Assembly: GCA_000753575.1 (NCBI GenBank)
Contig: JRFF01000011.1
Coordinates: 1-64,000, forward strand
Length of the DNA: 64,000 nucleotides
Direction of reading: 5' to 3'
DNA from: Candidatus Izimoplasma sp. HR2
GTDB taxonomy: Bacteria > Bacillota_I > Bacilli_A > Izemoplasmatales > Izemoplasmataceae
The translations under genes were made by a program, and so were the position numbers. The notes beneath the pieces are model-generated. The model saw only the letters and a list, made by a program, of their open reading frames with translations. It was not told where the DNA came from and searched no databases. Below are positions 52,029-61,063 of the stretch, in pieces (positions within the stretch are counted from its first letter, which is position 1; every line of letters begins with the position of its first letter).

Positions 52029-53870
52029 ATGAATATTTTAAGTGTTTCAAAACTACAAAAAGAGTTTAATGGAGATGTGTTGTTTAATAACATTTCTTTT
52101 GAAATAAACAGTAAAGATAAGATAGCCATTATTGGGAAAAATGGAACTGGTAAATCAACACTTATTAAAATGATAATTGGTGATTTGGATATTGATAAGG
52201 GTGACGTTTATAAAAATTCAAAAGCTGTCTTTGGCTACTTAAGTCAAGATGTGATATCAAGTAAAAATAATACTCTAATTTTTGAAATGAGAGAAGTGTT
52301 TAAAGACTTAATAAACTTAGGTGAGAAAATAGCTTTACTAACAGAAAAATTAGCTTTAATGCCAGATGATAAAGAGTTATTAAAAAGATATTCTACTATG
52401 GAACATAATTACGAGATTCAAGGTGGATATGAATACCATTATAAAATAGATTTAATTCTTAGTAAATTTGGATTTACAAAGGATGAATATAAAAGAGAAA
52501 TAATCACTTTTAGTGGAGGAGAAAAAACAAGAATTGCCTTTGCTAAATTATTATTAATTAATCCTGATTTATTAATTTTAGATGAGCCTACAAACCATTT
52601 AGACATTGATATAATTGAATGGCTAGAGGACTATTTAAATAAATATGCAGGAGCAGTTTTAATTGTTACTCATGATAAATATTTTATTAGTAAGGTATGT
52701 CGTAAAATTATTGAAATAGATCATGGAACAAGTCATGTTTATCATGGTAGTTACGAAGAATATCAATTAGAAAAAGTTAAGAGATATGAAATATTATTAA
52801 AACATTATAATCGTCAACAAAAAGAGATAGAACATCTTCAAAGTTTTGTTGATAGATTTAGATATAACGCTAAAAAAGCGAGTATCGCACAAGATAGAGT
52901 TAAAAAGATTGATAGGATGGTTAAATTAGACAAACCGACTATCTCAAGAAGTAAAGTGAAGATGGCTTTTGAAAATAAAAGGGCAACTCGTGAGATAATA
53001 CTAGAGGCTAAAAATTTAAGTATTGGATATGAAAAACCATTACTATCAAGTATTAATTTTACAATGAGAGGCTACGACAAATTAGCTATTATTGGTCCTA
53101 ATGGAACTGGTAAAACTACTTTGTTAAAAATTATAGAGAAAAAGTTAAAACCACTAGCTGGAAAAATAGACTTTTTAAGAGAGTATAAAGTGGGTTATTT
53201 TGATCAAAATCAAGAAGGTTTAAGTTACAATAAAACGATCTTTGAAGAGATACATGATTACTACCCAAGATTTACTAATAAAGAAGTTAGAAGTGTGGCC
53301 GCAAGATTCTTATTTATGAATGAGGATGCATTGAAACCAATCAGTGTACTAAGCGGCGGAGAGAAAGTAAGATTGGTTTTATTATTGCTAATGTTATCTA
53401 ATCCAGATTTGTTAATTTTAGATGAACCAACTAACCATTTGGATATTGAAACTAAGGATATAATTGAAGATGTTTTTAATGAATTTAGTGGACCAATTAT
53501 TTTTGTGTCTCATGATAGATATTTCATTAATAAAATTGGTACTAAAATTATTCATTTATCTGATTCAGATGTTACAGAATTTGAAGGTTCATATGAAGAG
53601 TTTAAAGAGTTAAAAAAAGAAAAAATTGTTAAAAAATCAAAACTAAAGAAACAAAACAATATAAAAATAGATTATGAGAAAGAAATTAAAAGTTTAGAAA
53701 AAGAAATTCATAAAATTGAAAAAAGAATTAAAGAGTTAGAACAAGATACTTTTAAAGTTGAAGTGTATACTAATCATTTAGAAATAAAGAGAGTAAATGA
53801 GAAGATAGATTTGCTTAAGGGAGAGTTAATACTTTTAGAAAAACAATATTATGAACTACACGAACTTTAA
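52029..53870 (+). CDS. ABC-F ribosome-associated ATPase, probable antibiotic resistance protein
   Basis: A 613-residue soluble protein with two nucleotide-binding domains (signatures FSGGEKTRI and LSGGEKVRL, both Walker B LILDEPTNHLD) and no membrane helices. The interdomain linker contains RFRYNAKKASIAQDRVK, as in YdiF/VmlR-like ABC-F proteins, and a C-terminal coiled coil (about 545-610) is present. ABC-F proteins bind the ribosomal E site; resistance types dislodge drugs from the peptidyl-transferase centre. The leader attenuator argues for the resistance type. AAGGTGAG selects ATG 52029; GTG 52020 is in frame. It is followed after 18 nt by an ABC exporter pair without a terminator. Confidence 0.88.
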   Translation: MNILSVSKLQKEFNGDVLFNNISFEINSKDKIAIIGKNGTGKSTLIKMIIGDLDIDKGDVYKNSKAVFGYLSQDVISSKNNTLIFEMREVFKDLINLGEKIALLTEKLALMPDDKELLKRYSTMEHNYEIQGGYEYHYKIDLILSKFGFTKDEYKREIITFSGGEKTRIAFAKLLLINPDLLILDEPTNHLDIDIIEWLEDYLNKYAGAVLIVTHDKYFISKVCRKIIEIDHGTSHVYHGSYEEYQLEKVKRYEILLKHYNRQQKEIEHLQSFVDRFRYNAKKASIAQDRVKKIDRMVKLDKPTISRSKVKMAFENKRATREIILEAKNLSIGYEKPLLSSINFTMRGYDKLAIIGPNGTGKTTLLKIIEKKLKPLAGKIDFLREYKVGYFDQNQEGLSYNKTIFEEIHDYYPRFTNKEVRSVAARFLFMNEDALKPISVLSGGEKVRLVLLLLMLSNPDLLILDEPTNHLDIETKDIIEDVFNEFSGPIIFVSHDRYFINKIGTKIIHLSDSDVTEFEGSYEEFKELKKEKIVKKSKLKKQNNIKIDYEKEIKSLEKEIHKIEKRIKELEQDTFKVEVYTNHLEIKRVNEKIDLLKGELILLEKQYYELHEL

Positions 53871-53888
53871 TGAAACAGAGGTGATATT

Positions 53889-55691
53889 ATGAAGAGATTC
53901 CATCAGTTTTTCAAATGGATGAAAGGCAATAAAAGATACTATTTTATTGCAGCTACTATTTTGATTTTTTTACAATACTTCAGAACACTTACACCACTAT
54001 TCGTTAGACATGCTATAGATATTGTCACAAATGGTGAAGATTCAGGATTACCTGAATTTCTAGTAGAGCTAATAGCCGCTGATACAGCTGCAAAACAATT
54101 GTTATTGTTAGCATTTGCATATGTTGTTTTTGCGCTATTTAGAGTTACATTAATGTTTATTAGAAGAATGATCAATGCGATCTTTACTGAGCGTATTGCT
54201 TATAATATGAGAAATAAATTGTATGGTACTTTACAGGATTTATCGTATACATATCATTCAAATGCTGAAACAGGAGATTTAATTCAACGTTGTACAACAG
54301 ATGTTGAGACTTATAGAGTATTTGTTGGTGAACAGTTAATTGAGATTTTAAGATTAGTATTCTTAATTGGATTTACAATATACCAAATGCAAAGAATGGA
54401 TTTAACATTAACGTTTATTTCATTAGCTATGACACCAGTAATATTCTTTGTAGCTTTATTGTACTTTGTTTACGTTAAGAGAATCTTCAAAGAAGTTGAA
54501 GAAGCAGAAGGTAAAATGACAACGACATTACAAGAAAGTATGACAGGAATAAGAGTTGTTAAAGCTTTTGCAAAAGAAGAATTTGAAATTAACAAATTTA
54601 ATAAACACTCAAAAGATTACATGAAAAAAGATACTAAATTATTAGTATTGATGGCAATATTTTGGGGTAGTACTGACTTTATGATTTTAGTTCAATATGG
54701 ACTTACTGCTGGTTTTGGTGTTGTAATGGCAGTTAATGGGTATATTACTGCTGATGAATTTGTCGCATTCTTATACTATATTGGTATGATAGTTTGGCCA
54801 ATGAGACAGCTTGGTAGAATTGTTGGAGACTTTGGTAAAACAACAGTTGCACTAGACCGTATTGATGAAATTGTATTAAAAGAAAGTGAACATAAAGATG
54901 ATAGTACTTTAAAACCAAGAATTACTGGAACAGTTGAATTCGATAATGTAGGATTCCAATTTGATGATGACGATAAACCATTGTTAAAAGGAATATCATT
55001 TAATGTTCATAAAGGAGAAAGTATTGCTATTGTTGGTAAAACAGGTAGTGGTAAATCTACTTTAATAAACCTTATGATTAGATTATTAGATAATCAAACA
55101 GGTACTATTAAGTTTGATGGTGTTGATATTAAAGATATGAACAAAAAACACTTAAGAAAAAATGTAGGAATAATTATGCAAGAACCATTCTTATATAGTA
55201 GAACTGTTTATGAAAATATTAGAATCATGAATAGGTCTGCAAATAAAGAACAAATTTATAAAGCTGCGTCTATCGCAAGTTTACATGATGATATTGGTAA
55301 GTTTGAAGAAGGATATGAAACAATGGTTGGTGAAAGAGGAGTAACGTTGTCAGGTGGACAAAAACAACGTGTTGCAATCGCTAGAATGTTACTTGATGAT
55401 AAACCTGTTTTAATCTTTGATGATAGCTTAAGCGCAGTAGATACAGAAACAGATATACAAATTAGAACTGCTTTAGATAAACAATGGAAAAATACGACAG
55501 TGTTTATTATTACACATCGTATTACTACAGCTATGGAAGCAGACAAGATTATTGTATTAGATAAGGGAGAAATCGCAGAAATGGGTAACCATGATTCTCT
55601 TGTTAAAAAAGGTGGAATTTATGCACAACTTTGGGATATTCAATCAAATGTTGAGTATGATTTTAAAAGCCTAGATAAAGGAGTTGAGTAA
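53889..55691 (+). CDS. heterodimeric ABC exporter subunit (degenerate half)
   Basis: A 600-residue half-transporter: six membrane helices, Walker A GKTGSGKST, signature LSGGQKQRV, Walker B VLIFDDS with D512 in place of the catalytic Glu, H-loop ITHRIT. ACAGAGGTGAT precedes the ATG only 18 nt after the ABC-F stop, with no terminator in the gap, so it shares the attenuated leader. Partner of the next gene. Probable drug efflux linked to the ribosome protection gene. Confidence 0.9.
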   Translation: MKRFHQFFKWMKGNKRYYFIAATILIFLQYFRTLTPLFVRHAIDIVTNGEDSGLPEFLVELIAADTAAKQLLLLAFAYVVFALFRVTLMFIRRMINAIFTERIAYNMRNKLYGTLQDLSYTYHSNAETGDLIQRCTTDVETYRVFVGEQLIEILRLVFLIGFTIYQMQRMDLTLTFISLAMTPVIFFVALLYFVYVKRIFKEVEEAEGKMTTTLQESMTGIRVVKAFAKEEFEINKFNKHSKDYMKKDTKLLVLMAIFWGSTDFMILVQYGLTAGFGVVMAVNGYITADEFVAFLYYIGMIVWPMRQLGRIVGDFGKTTVALDRIDEIVLKESEHKDDSTLKPRITGTVEFDNVGFQFDDDDKPLLKGISFNVHKGESIAIVGKTGSGKSTLINLMIRLLDNQTGTIKFDGVDIKDMNKKHLRKNVGIIMQEPFLYSRTVYENIRIMNRSANKEQIYKAASIASLHDDIGKFEEGYETMVGERGVTLSGGQKQRVAIARMLLDDKPVLIFDDSLSAVDTETDIQIRTALDKQWKNTTVFIITHRITTAMEADKIIVLDKGEIAEMGNHDSLVKKGGIYAQLWDIQSNVEYDFKSLDKGVE

Positions 55692-55692
55692 T

Positions 55693-57522
55693 ATGAATTA
55701 TTACGAAGAAGAAGAGTATACTAACTCCAAATTTGATTTAGTAGTATGGAAAAAAATATTTTCTTATATGAAAGAATTTAAGAAACATATTATAATTGGA
55801 TTACTCGCAGTTATTTCACTTTCAATCACAGATATTTTATATCCGTTAATGAATGTATATGCACTTGAACAAATTATTGGAGCAGGAAATTTAGATAAGT
55901 TACCAATGTTTTTAGGATTTTACGCATTTTTCATTTTATTAACAGCATCAATGGTATATGTATTTATTATTAACGCTGGAACTATTCAACGTAAGTTATC
56001 ATATGTTTTAAGAGAAAAAGCGTTCAAAAGATTACATGAATTACCGTTCTCTTATTATGATAAAACACCTGTTGGGTGGATAATGGCGAGAATGACAAGT
56101 GATTCAAGAAATCTTAGTGAGATATTATCATGGGGATTAATTGATTTAACTTGGGGTCTATTTATGATGATAGGAATTACAATTGTAATGTTTATAGTTA
56201 ACGTAAAATTAGCTTTAATTACATTGTCTGTCCTTCCATTACTTATAATAGTTAGTATTTATTTTAGAAGAAAGATTTTATTTGCTTATCGTAAAATAAG
56301 AAAAGAAAATTCAAAAATTACTGGATTATTTAATGAAGGTATTATGGGTGCTAAAACAACAAAAACTTTAGTACTAGAACAACAAAACTTTAATGACTTT
56401 GATCGTTTGACTAGTAATATGAAAAGACATTCAATTAGAGCTGCGATGTTTGCGGGATTATATTTCCCAACAATATTATTTATCGCATCAGTTGCAACAG
56501 GATTAGCAATTTACTATGGTGGACTTGAAGTAGTTAATGGAGTTATTAGTTTTTCTATTTTATATTTATTCTTAGCATATATTGGACAGTTTTTTGAACC
56601 AGTTATGCAGTTAGCTAATATTTTGGCTCGTTTTCAACAAGCACAAGCTAGTGCCGAAAGGTTAATCAGTTTAATTGAACAAAAGGCAGAAATATTCGAC
56701 ACACCTGAAGTAATTGAAAAATATGGTGACGCAATTAACTTTAAAAAAGAAAATTGGGAAGATTTAGTTGGAGCTGTCAAATTTGATAATGTAACATTTA
56801 AATACAATAAAGGTGAAGAAGTATTAACTAACTTTACTTTAGATGTTAAAGCTGGTGAAAGTATTGCCCTTGTAGGACAAACTGGTGCTGGTAAATCAAC
56901 TATAGTTAATTTAATATGCCGTTTCTATGAACCGACAACAGGAACAATTCTAATTGATGGAAAAGATTATAAAGATAGATCAATTGGATGGTTACATGAT
57001 AACTTAGGATATGTTCTTCAATCACCACATTTATTCAGTGGTTCAATTTTTGATAACATCCGTTATGGAAAACCTGAGGCAACATTAGAAGAAGTTATTG
57101 AAGCTGCTAAACTAGTTGAAGCACATGATTTCATTATAAAATCAAAGGATGGATATGATACAGAAGTTGGTGAAGGCGGAGCGAAATTATCTGTAGGAGA
57201 AAAACAGTTAGTAAGTTTTGCAAGAGCCTTGATAGCAGATCCAAAAATATTAATATTAGATGAAGCAACATCAAGTGTTGATACTAAAACTGAGAAGAGC
57301 ATTCAACGTGCAATTGAGATTGTTTTAAAAGATAGAACAAGTTTTGTAATTGCTCATAGATTATCTACTATTACATCAAGTGATAGAATCTTAGTATTAG
57401 AAGATGGTAAGGTAATTGAATCTGGAACACATAGTGATTTAATTGCTTTAGAAAATAAGTACTTTAAGCTTTATACTAACCAGTTTAAGTCTAAAGTTAT
57501 TGAAGAGTCTAAAAACGGGTAG
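55693..57522 (+). CDS. heterodimeric ABC exporter subunit (catalytic half)
   Basis: A 609-residue half-transporter with an acidic N-terminus (NYYEEEEY), six membrane helices, Walker A GQTGAGKST, degenerate signature LSVGEKQLV, Walker B ILILDEATS with E524, and IAHRLS. AGGAG with a 9-nt spacer selects ATG 55693; TTG 55684 overlaps the partner. Complements the preceding degenerate half. A strong terminator overlaps its stop codon and closes the ABC-F operon. Confidence 0.9.
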   Translation: MNYYEEEEYTNSKFDLVVWKKIFSYMKEFKKHIIIGLLAVISLSITDILYPLMNVYALEQIIGAGNLDKLPMFLGFYAFFILLTASMVYVFIINAGTIQRKLSYVLREKAFKRLHELPFSYYDKTPVGWIMARMTSDSRNLSEILSWGLIDLTWGLFMMIGITIVMFIVNVKLALITLSVLPLLIIVSIYFRRKILFAYRKIRKENSKITGLFNEGIMGAKTTKTLVLEQQNFNDFDRLTSNMKRHSIRAAMFAGLYFPTILFIASVATGLAIYYGGLEVVNGVISFSILYLFLAYIGQFFEPVMQLANILARFQQAQASAERLISLIEQKAEIFDTPEVIEKYGDAINFKKENWEDLVGAVKFDNVTFKYNKGEEVLTNFTLDVKAGESIALVGQTGAGKSTIVNLICRFYEPTTGTILIDGKDYKDRSIGWLHDNLGYVLQSPHLFSGSIFDNIRYGKPEATLEEVIEAAKLVEAHDFIIKSKDGYDTEVGEGGAKLSVGEKQLVSFARALIADPKILILDEATSSVDTKTEKSIQRAIEIVLKDRTSFVIAHRLSTITSSDRILVLEDGKVIESGTHSDLIALENKYFKLYTNQFKSKVIEESKNG

Positions 57523-57540
57523 ATTTTACCCGTTTTTTTA
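57512..57540 (+). terminator. terminator of the ABC-F/ABC exporter operon
   Basis: AAAACGGGTA-GATTT-TACCCGTTTT plus T-run. The TAG stop lies in the stem. Confidence 0.9.
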
Positions 57541-57574
57541 TACCCTATAAGGGTATATATTTGTGCATATGCAC
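57541..57574. repeat. two adjacent palindromes before the methyltransferase-like gene
   Basis: TACCCT-ATA-AGGGTA at 57541-57555 and the perfect 12-bp palindrome GTGCATATGCAC at 57563-57574. Both lie just after a terminator and about 170 nt before the next gene. Possible operators for the following Mrp operon; the rest of the 218-nt gap is AT-rich without ORFs. Confidence 0.5.
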
Positions 57575-57740
57575 TTGTTTAAATATAATCTTTATAATTA
57601 TCTTATTTATAAAAAGTGTTTAAACCGCTATGTATAACCATTTGTAAATATTGTTTGATTTATAAACTATTTCGTATACAAAATAGGTCTTGTCGGATGT
57701 TTTTTACTTATATATAATATAAGTAGAAAAGGTGATGTTT

Positions 57741-58658
57741 ATGAAGTTTATGGAGATCTTTAATCGTGATTTAAACACCAGTTTAAATCAGGAAAATAAA
57801 GATGTTGATGCTTTTCGCCTCCAAGTGGATTTAATATTAAAATCACTTGTGGAAAGATTAAACGACAATAAAATAGCTATAGTAATTGGTGCGGGGAAAA
57901 TGAAAGATTTTTCCGCAACCTTTTTTGTGCGTAGATTTGATGAGGTCGTTTTAACAGATGTTGATATGAACACTGTTATTGAAGCGGAAAGTAAATTAAA
58001 TTTAAGTGAAAAAGATAAGAAAAAGATTACTAAGATTAGAATTGAATATACAGGTTTTGAGAAAAATGCTTTTTTCCAAGACTTTAAAGAAAGAATTATT
58101 AACTGTCGTACTTTTGAAAAAATTGATCAAGTTATTTCTAGTAAATTACAAGGACTTGAAGATTATCGATTTTTAAGAGATTATGAAGGTTGTGGAGATT
58201 TAGTTTATGTTTCTCCAATTTATACGCAGTTAGTTTATAATCAGATTTTAAGAGAATGCTCAGTTTTACGTGAGAATGGATATCCTGAACATATGCTTAA
58301 ATATATTGAAAATACTATGTTAGATAAAATGGTTCAAATTATAGATACTTTTAATGACAATATAATTACAACATTAAAAGACGACGGTTATTTAATTGTA
58401 CTTAGTGATGTTTTCCAACTTGATAAGAAAAGTAATTTCTATTTAAGAGTTAAAAATGGAATAAGAAGTCACGAAGTAATGGAAGAGATGTATGAAGGAT
58501 ACAAGAAGAAGTATGGTATGGGAATTGGGGATTATGGACTTTTGAACCTTGATGAGAAATTGAAATCATATTTATCTAGATGGCTGATTTGGCCTTATGA
58601 TGAAGATAGTTCGTTTGTTGTTAAGTTAAAAATATATAAAAAAAGATTAAAAGAATAG
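57741..58658 (+). CDS. SAM-methyltransferase-like hypothetical protein
   Basis: A 305-residue soluble protein. The segment KIAIVIGAGKMKDFSATFF, followed by EVVLTDVDMNTV, is the first beta strand, glycine loop and acidic second-strand end of a Rossmann-type SAM-dependent methyltransferase. A later FNDNIITTLKDDGYLIVLSDVFQL fits strands 4-5. The catalytic identity is not visible, and I recognise no exact family. AGGTGAT favours ATG 57741 over GTG 57732 and ATG 57735. It precedes mrpE by 15 nt and is probably the first gene of that operon, which is unusual for Mrp clusters. Confidence 0.6.
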   Translation: MKFMEIFNRDLNTSLNQENKDVDAFRLQVDLILKSLVERLNDNKIAIVIGAGKMKDFSATFFVRRFDEVVLTDVDMNTVIEAESKLNLSEKDKKKITKIRIEYTGFEKNAFFQDFKERIINCRTFEKIDQVISSKLQGLEDYRFLRDYEGCGDLVYVSPIYTQLVYNQILRECSVLRENGYPEHMLKYIENTMLDKMVQIIDTFNDNIITTLKDDGYLIVLSDVFQLDKKSNFYLRVKNGIRSHEVMEEMYEGYKKKYGMGIGDYGLLNLDEKLKSYLSRWLIWPYDEDSSFVVKLKIYKKRLKE

Positions 58659-58673
58659 AAGGAGGAATTATTT

Positions 58674-59162
58674 ATGAAGTATGTAGCAACTTTTTTAGTA
58701 CTTTTTGTGAGTTATATAGCACTTGCAGGAATTCATGTACAAGAATTGTTACTCGGGGCAATCGTTAGTGCTATCTTAACTGTTATCTTAGCGAAACATG
58801 TTAATTACACAATTGATTATCGTTTCCCAGTGAAACTTCTAGTGTTTATTTTTGCTTATTTACCACTGTTCGTATGGCAATTGGTTTTATCGAACTTGGC
58901 AGTAGCAAGAATCGTTTTAAGTCCTAGGATTAAGAAACATTTAAATCCTGGTTTTGTAAAGATCAATACGGACTTAAAAGGTGATTTTGCGAAGTTAACA
59001 CTTGCAAACTCAATTACACTAACACCTGGTACTTTATCAGTTGATATTGATGGTAATGATATTTATATCCATACCGTTTATATTAAAGGTAAAACACCAG
59101 AAGAAAACAGACAAAATATTAGTGCCAAATTTGAAAAAGTGTTGGGAGTGGTTTTTAAATGA
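58674..59162 (+). CDS. mrpE: Na+/H+ antiporter subunit E
   Basis: A 162-residue MnhE/MrpE protein: two to three N-terminal membrane helices and the family motif LANSITLTPGTLSVDIDG at about 105-122, followed by the IHTVYIKG strand. Length normal. GAAGGAGGA precedes the ATG. Its TGA stop overlaps the mrpF ATG (59159-59162). MrpE helps assemble the antiporter in the membrane. Confidence 0.92.
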   Translation: MKYVATFLVLFVSYIALAGIHVQELLLGAIVSAILTVILAKHVNYTIDYRFPVKLLVFIFAYLPLFVWQLVLSNLAVARIVLSPRIKKHLNPGFVKINTDLKGDFAKLTLANSITLTPGTLSVDIDGNDIYIHTVYIKGKTPEENRQNISAKFEKVLGVVFK

Positions 59163-59419
59163 TGGATATAATAGTCTTTTCTCTAATAGGACTTGGCGTT
59201 TTATTCGCAGTTTCTAGATTGCTTATAGGGCCTACGCCTGCCGACAGAGTTGTATCGTTAGATACTTTTAACATTATAGTTATTGGAGTTATTGCTTTAC
59301 TTGCTAATCAATTTGAAAATAGTTTATATCTAGATATCGCAATTGTTTATGGAATCTTAGCATTCATAGAAACAATCGTATTTGCTAGATACTTGGAGGG
59401 TCAACATGGAGATTGCTAG
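59159..59419 (+). CDS. mrpF: Na+/H+ antiporter subunit F
   Basis: An 86-residue protein with three membrane helices and the MrpF signature RLLIGPTPADRVVSLDTFN at about 21-39. Length and order (after mrpE) are typical. It overlaps mrpE by 4 nt and mrpG by 14 nt. Confidence 0.92.
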   Translation: MMDIIVFSLIGLGVLFAVSRLLIGPTPADRVVSLDTFNIIVIGVIALLANQFENSLYLDIAIVYGILAFIETIVFARYLEGQHGDC

Positions 59420-59741
59420 TTATATATTTATGACAATCGGTGGATTGTTCTACCTTCTAGGAGGACTTGGTATTTTAAGAATGCCAGATACATTTAACAG
59501 AATTCAAGCAGGTACAAAAGCAACAACTTTAGGAGCATTCACATTATTAATTGGTATTGGATTTAATAACCCGGAATGGTTCCCTAAATTATTATTAATT
59601 ATTGTATTTATAGCTTTTGCTAATCCTATTGGTTCTAGTGCTTTAGCTAAAGCTTCATATAAGAGTTGTGATTTGCCAGACAACCTAGTACAAGATGATT
59701 TAATCGATTTGTTTGGAGGTAAAGAAGATGGACCTAGTTAA
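59406..59741 (+). CDS. mrpG: Na+/H+ antiporter subunit G
   Basis: A 111-residue MnhG/PhaG protein: three membrane helices with GGLGILRMPDTFNRIQAGTKATTLG at about 19-43 as hallmark (broken motif: GILRMPD, then RIQA). GGAGGG at 59395-59400 selects ATG 59406; the frame is open from TTG 59382. Overlaps both neighbours. Confidence 0.92.
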   Translation: MEIASYIFMTIGGLFYLLGGLGILRMPDTFNRIQAGTKATTLGAFTLLIGIGFNNPEWFPKLLLIIVFIAFANPIGSSALAKASYKSCDLPDNLVQDDLIDLFGGKEDGPS

Positions 59742-59979
59742 TATTGTTGAAATAATAGTTTCAGTATTGATGCTTATTCTTGCTTTCCTTGCAATTAATT
59801 CAAAATCTTTAGTTAAATCAGTTATGTTCTTATCAGCTTTAAGTATGTTAGCTGTTGTTGGATTTGTTTTAATGAAAGCACCTGATGTTGCAGTAACTGA
59901 AGCAGTAATTGGGAGTGGACTTGTAACAAGTTTATTTATATTTACTTTACTAGCTGCTAGAAAGGTAGGTAATAAATAA
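59728..59979 (+). CDS. MbhD/DUF4040-like antiporter subunit (MrpA C-terminal domain homologue)
   Basis: An 83-residue protein with three membrane helices and the conserved KAPDVAVTEAVIGSGLVT motif at about 52-69, characteristic of DUF4040 (MbhD) and of the region following the main domain of long MrpA. Here it is a separate gene, as in the Mrp modules of Thermotogales and archaeal membrane-bound hydrogenases. GGAGG with an 8-nt spacer selects ATG 59728. It overlaps mrpG by 14 nt and the next gene by one base (TAATG). Confidence 0.85.
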   Translation: MDLVNIVEIIVSVLMLILAFLAINSKSLVKSVMFLSALSMLAVVGFVLMKAPDVAVTEAVIGSGLVTSLFIFTLLAARKVGNK

Positions 59980-60725
59980 TGAAAAACTTTTTAGCGTTTA
60001 TTACTGTGTTAGTTCTTGGATACATGATTGTTGTATCTTTAGATAATAATGAAGCTTTTCCAGCATATGGAGAAGCAGATGTTAGTTCACGTGTTTCACA
60101 AGCTTTTATAGATAGAAGTGTTACAGAAGATCCAGGAGATATTATATTTGGACAAGCTACTAATTTAGAAAGTGGTCCAGCTAATATCGTTACTGCGATT
60201 GTTGCTGATTACCGTAGTTTTGATACATTAGGAGAAGTTACTGTATTATTCGTAAGTTCACTTGGTGTTGCATTATTACTTGGTGGTAAAAAACAAAAAC
60301 GTTTAGAACTTAACTTCCATCCTAACTTTATGTTAAGAGTTGGTAGTAGAGCATTGTTCGGTATTATTTTAATGACTGGAGTTTATATTGCTATTCATGG
60401 GCATTTAACTCCTGGTGGTGGGTTCCCTGGTGGAGCTATGATTGCATCATCAATGTTGTTACTATATTTAGCTGATGATGAATTTAGAGCAAAAATAAAA
60501 GGATTCAAAATGTTAGAAAGTTTCGCAGGAACAGCTTATGTATTAATCGGTTTAACTGGTTTATTACTTGGTGGTTACTTCTTAGAAAACTTACTTGATA
60601 ATGGTGTTATCGGTGATTTATTTAGTGCTGGTATTATCCCAATAGTATATGTACTTATTGGATTAAAAGTTGGTAGTGAAATTTCTGGTATTATTGACAA
60701 TTTCCTTACAGAGGAGGGTGTTTAA
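59979..60725 (+). CDS. mrpB: MbhE-MrpB fusion antiporter subunit
   Basis: A 248-residue protein of two parts. Residues about 1-105 (one N-terminal helix, an outside loop, then VADYRSFDTLGEVTVLFVSSLG) match the MbhE-like C-terminal end of long MrpA. Residues about 110-248 are a MrpB/MnhB domain with RVGSRALFG and HGHLTPGGGFPGGAM. In Bacillus Mrp, the first part lies in MrpA and MrpB is separate; here they are one chain. Four to six membrane helices in total. Confidence 0.87.
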   Translation: MKNFLAFITVLVLGYMIVVSLDNNEAFPAYGEADVSSRVSQAFIDRSVTEDPGDIIFGQATNLESGPANIVTAIVADYRSFDTLGEVTVLFVSSLGVALLLGGKKQKRLELNFHPNFMLRVGSRALFGIILMTGVYIAIHGHLTPGGGFPGGAMIASSMLLLYLADDEFRAKIKGFKMLESFAGTAYVLIGLTGLLLGGYFLENLLDNGVIGDLFSAGIIPIVYVLIGLKVGSEISGIIDNFLTEEGV

Positions 60726-60726
60726 T

Positions 60727-61062
60727 ATGTTACAGTACGCTGCGATAGCAATGTTGATGTTAGGACTTTATGGTCTATTAACTCAAAGAAATATTATAAA
60801 AATTATTGTTTCAATAAACATTCTTGAAATAGGACTTAACTTATTTATTGTTAGTGTTGGTTATGTTGAAGGTGGAATTGCTCCTATCTTAACAAGTGAC
60901 TTTAACAATAATGGATTAGTATTTGTTGATCCACTTCCTAGTGCTTTAGTACTTACTGCGATTGTTATCGGTGTTGGGACAACTGCTTTAGGACTTGCAT
61001 TAGCTAAAAACATTTATCAAAAGTATGGAACTTTTGAAATAGATGAAATGGGGGAAGAATAA
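60727..61062 (+). CDS. mrpC: Na+/H+ antiporter subunit C (NuoK-like)
   Basis: A 111-residue protein with three membrane helices. It carries the NuoK/MrpC pattern with a glutamate in the second helix (NILEIGLNLF) and LPSALVLTAIVIGVGTTA in the third. GAGGAGGGTG selects ATG 60727, one base after the mrpB stop. Related to complex I subunit NuoK. Confidence 0.93.
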   Translation: MLQYAAIAMLMLGLYGLLTQRNIIKIIVSINILEIGLNLFIVSVGYVEGGIAPILTSDFNNNGLVFVDPLPSALVLTAIVIGVGTTALGLALAKNIYQKYGTFEIDEMGEE

Positions 61063-61063
61063 G

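Noticed and set aside
57563..57574. GTGCATATGCAC as a replication origin element
   Set aside because: No DnaA-box cluster, dnaA, dnaN or plasmid replication gene is nearby; it is a single palindrome in a promoter region.
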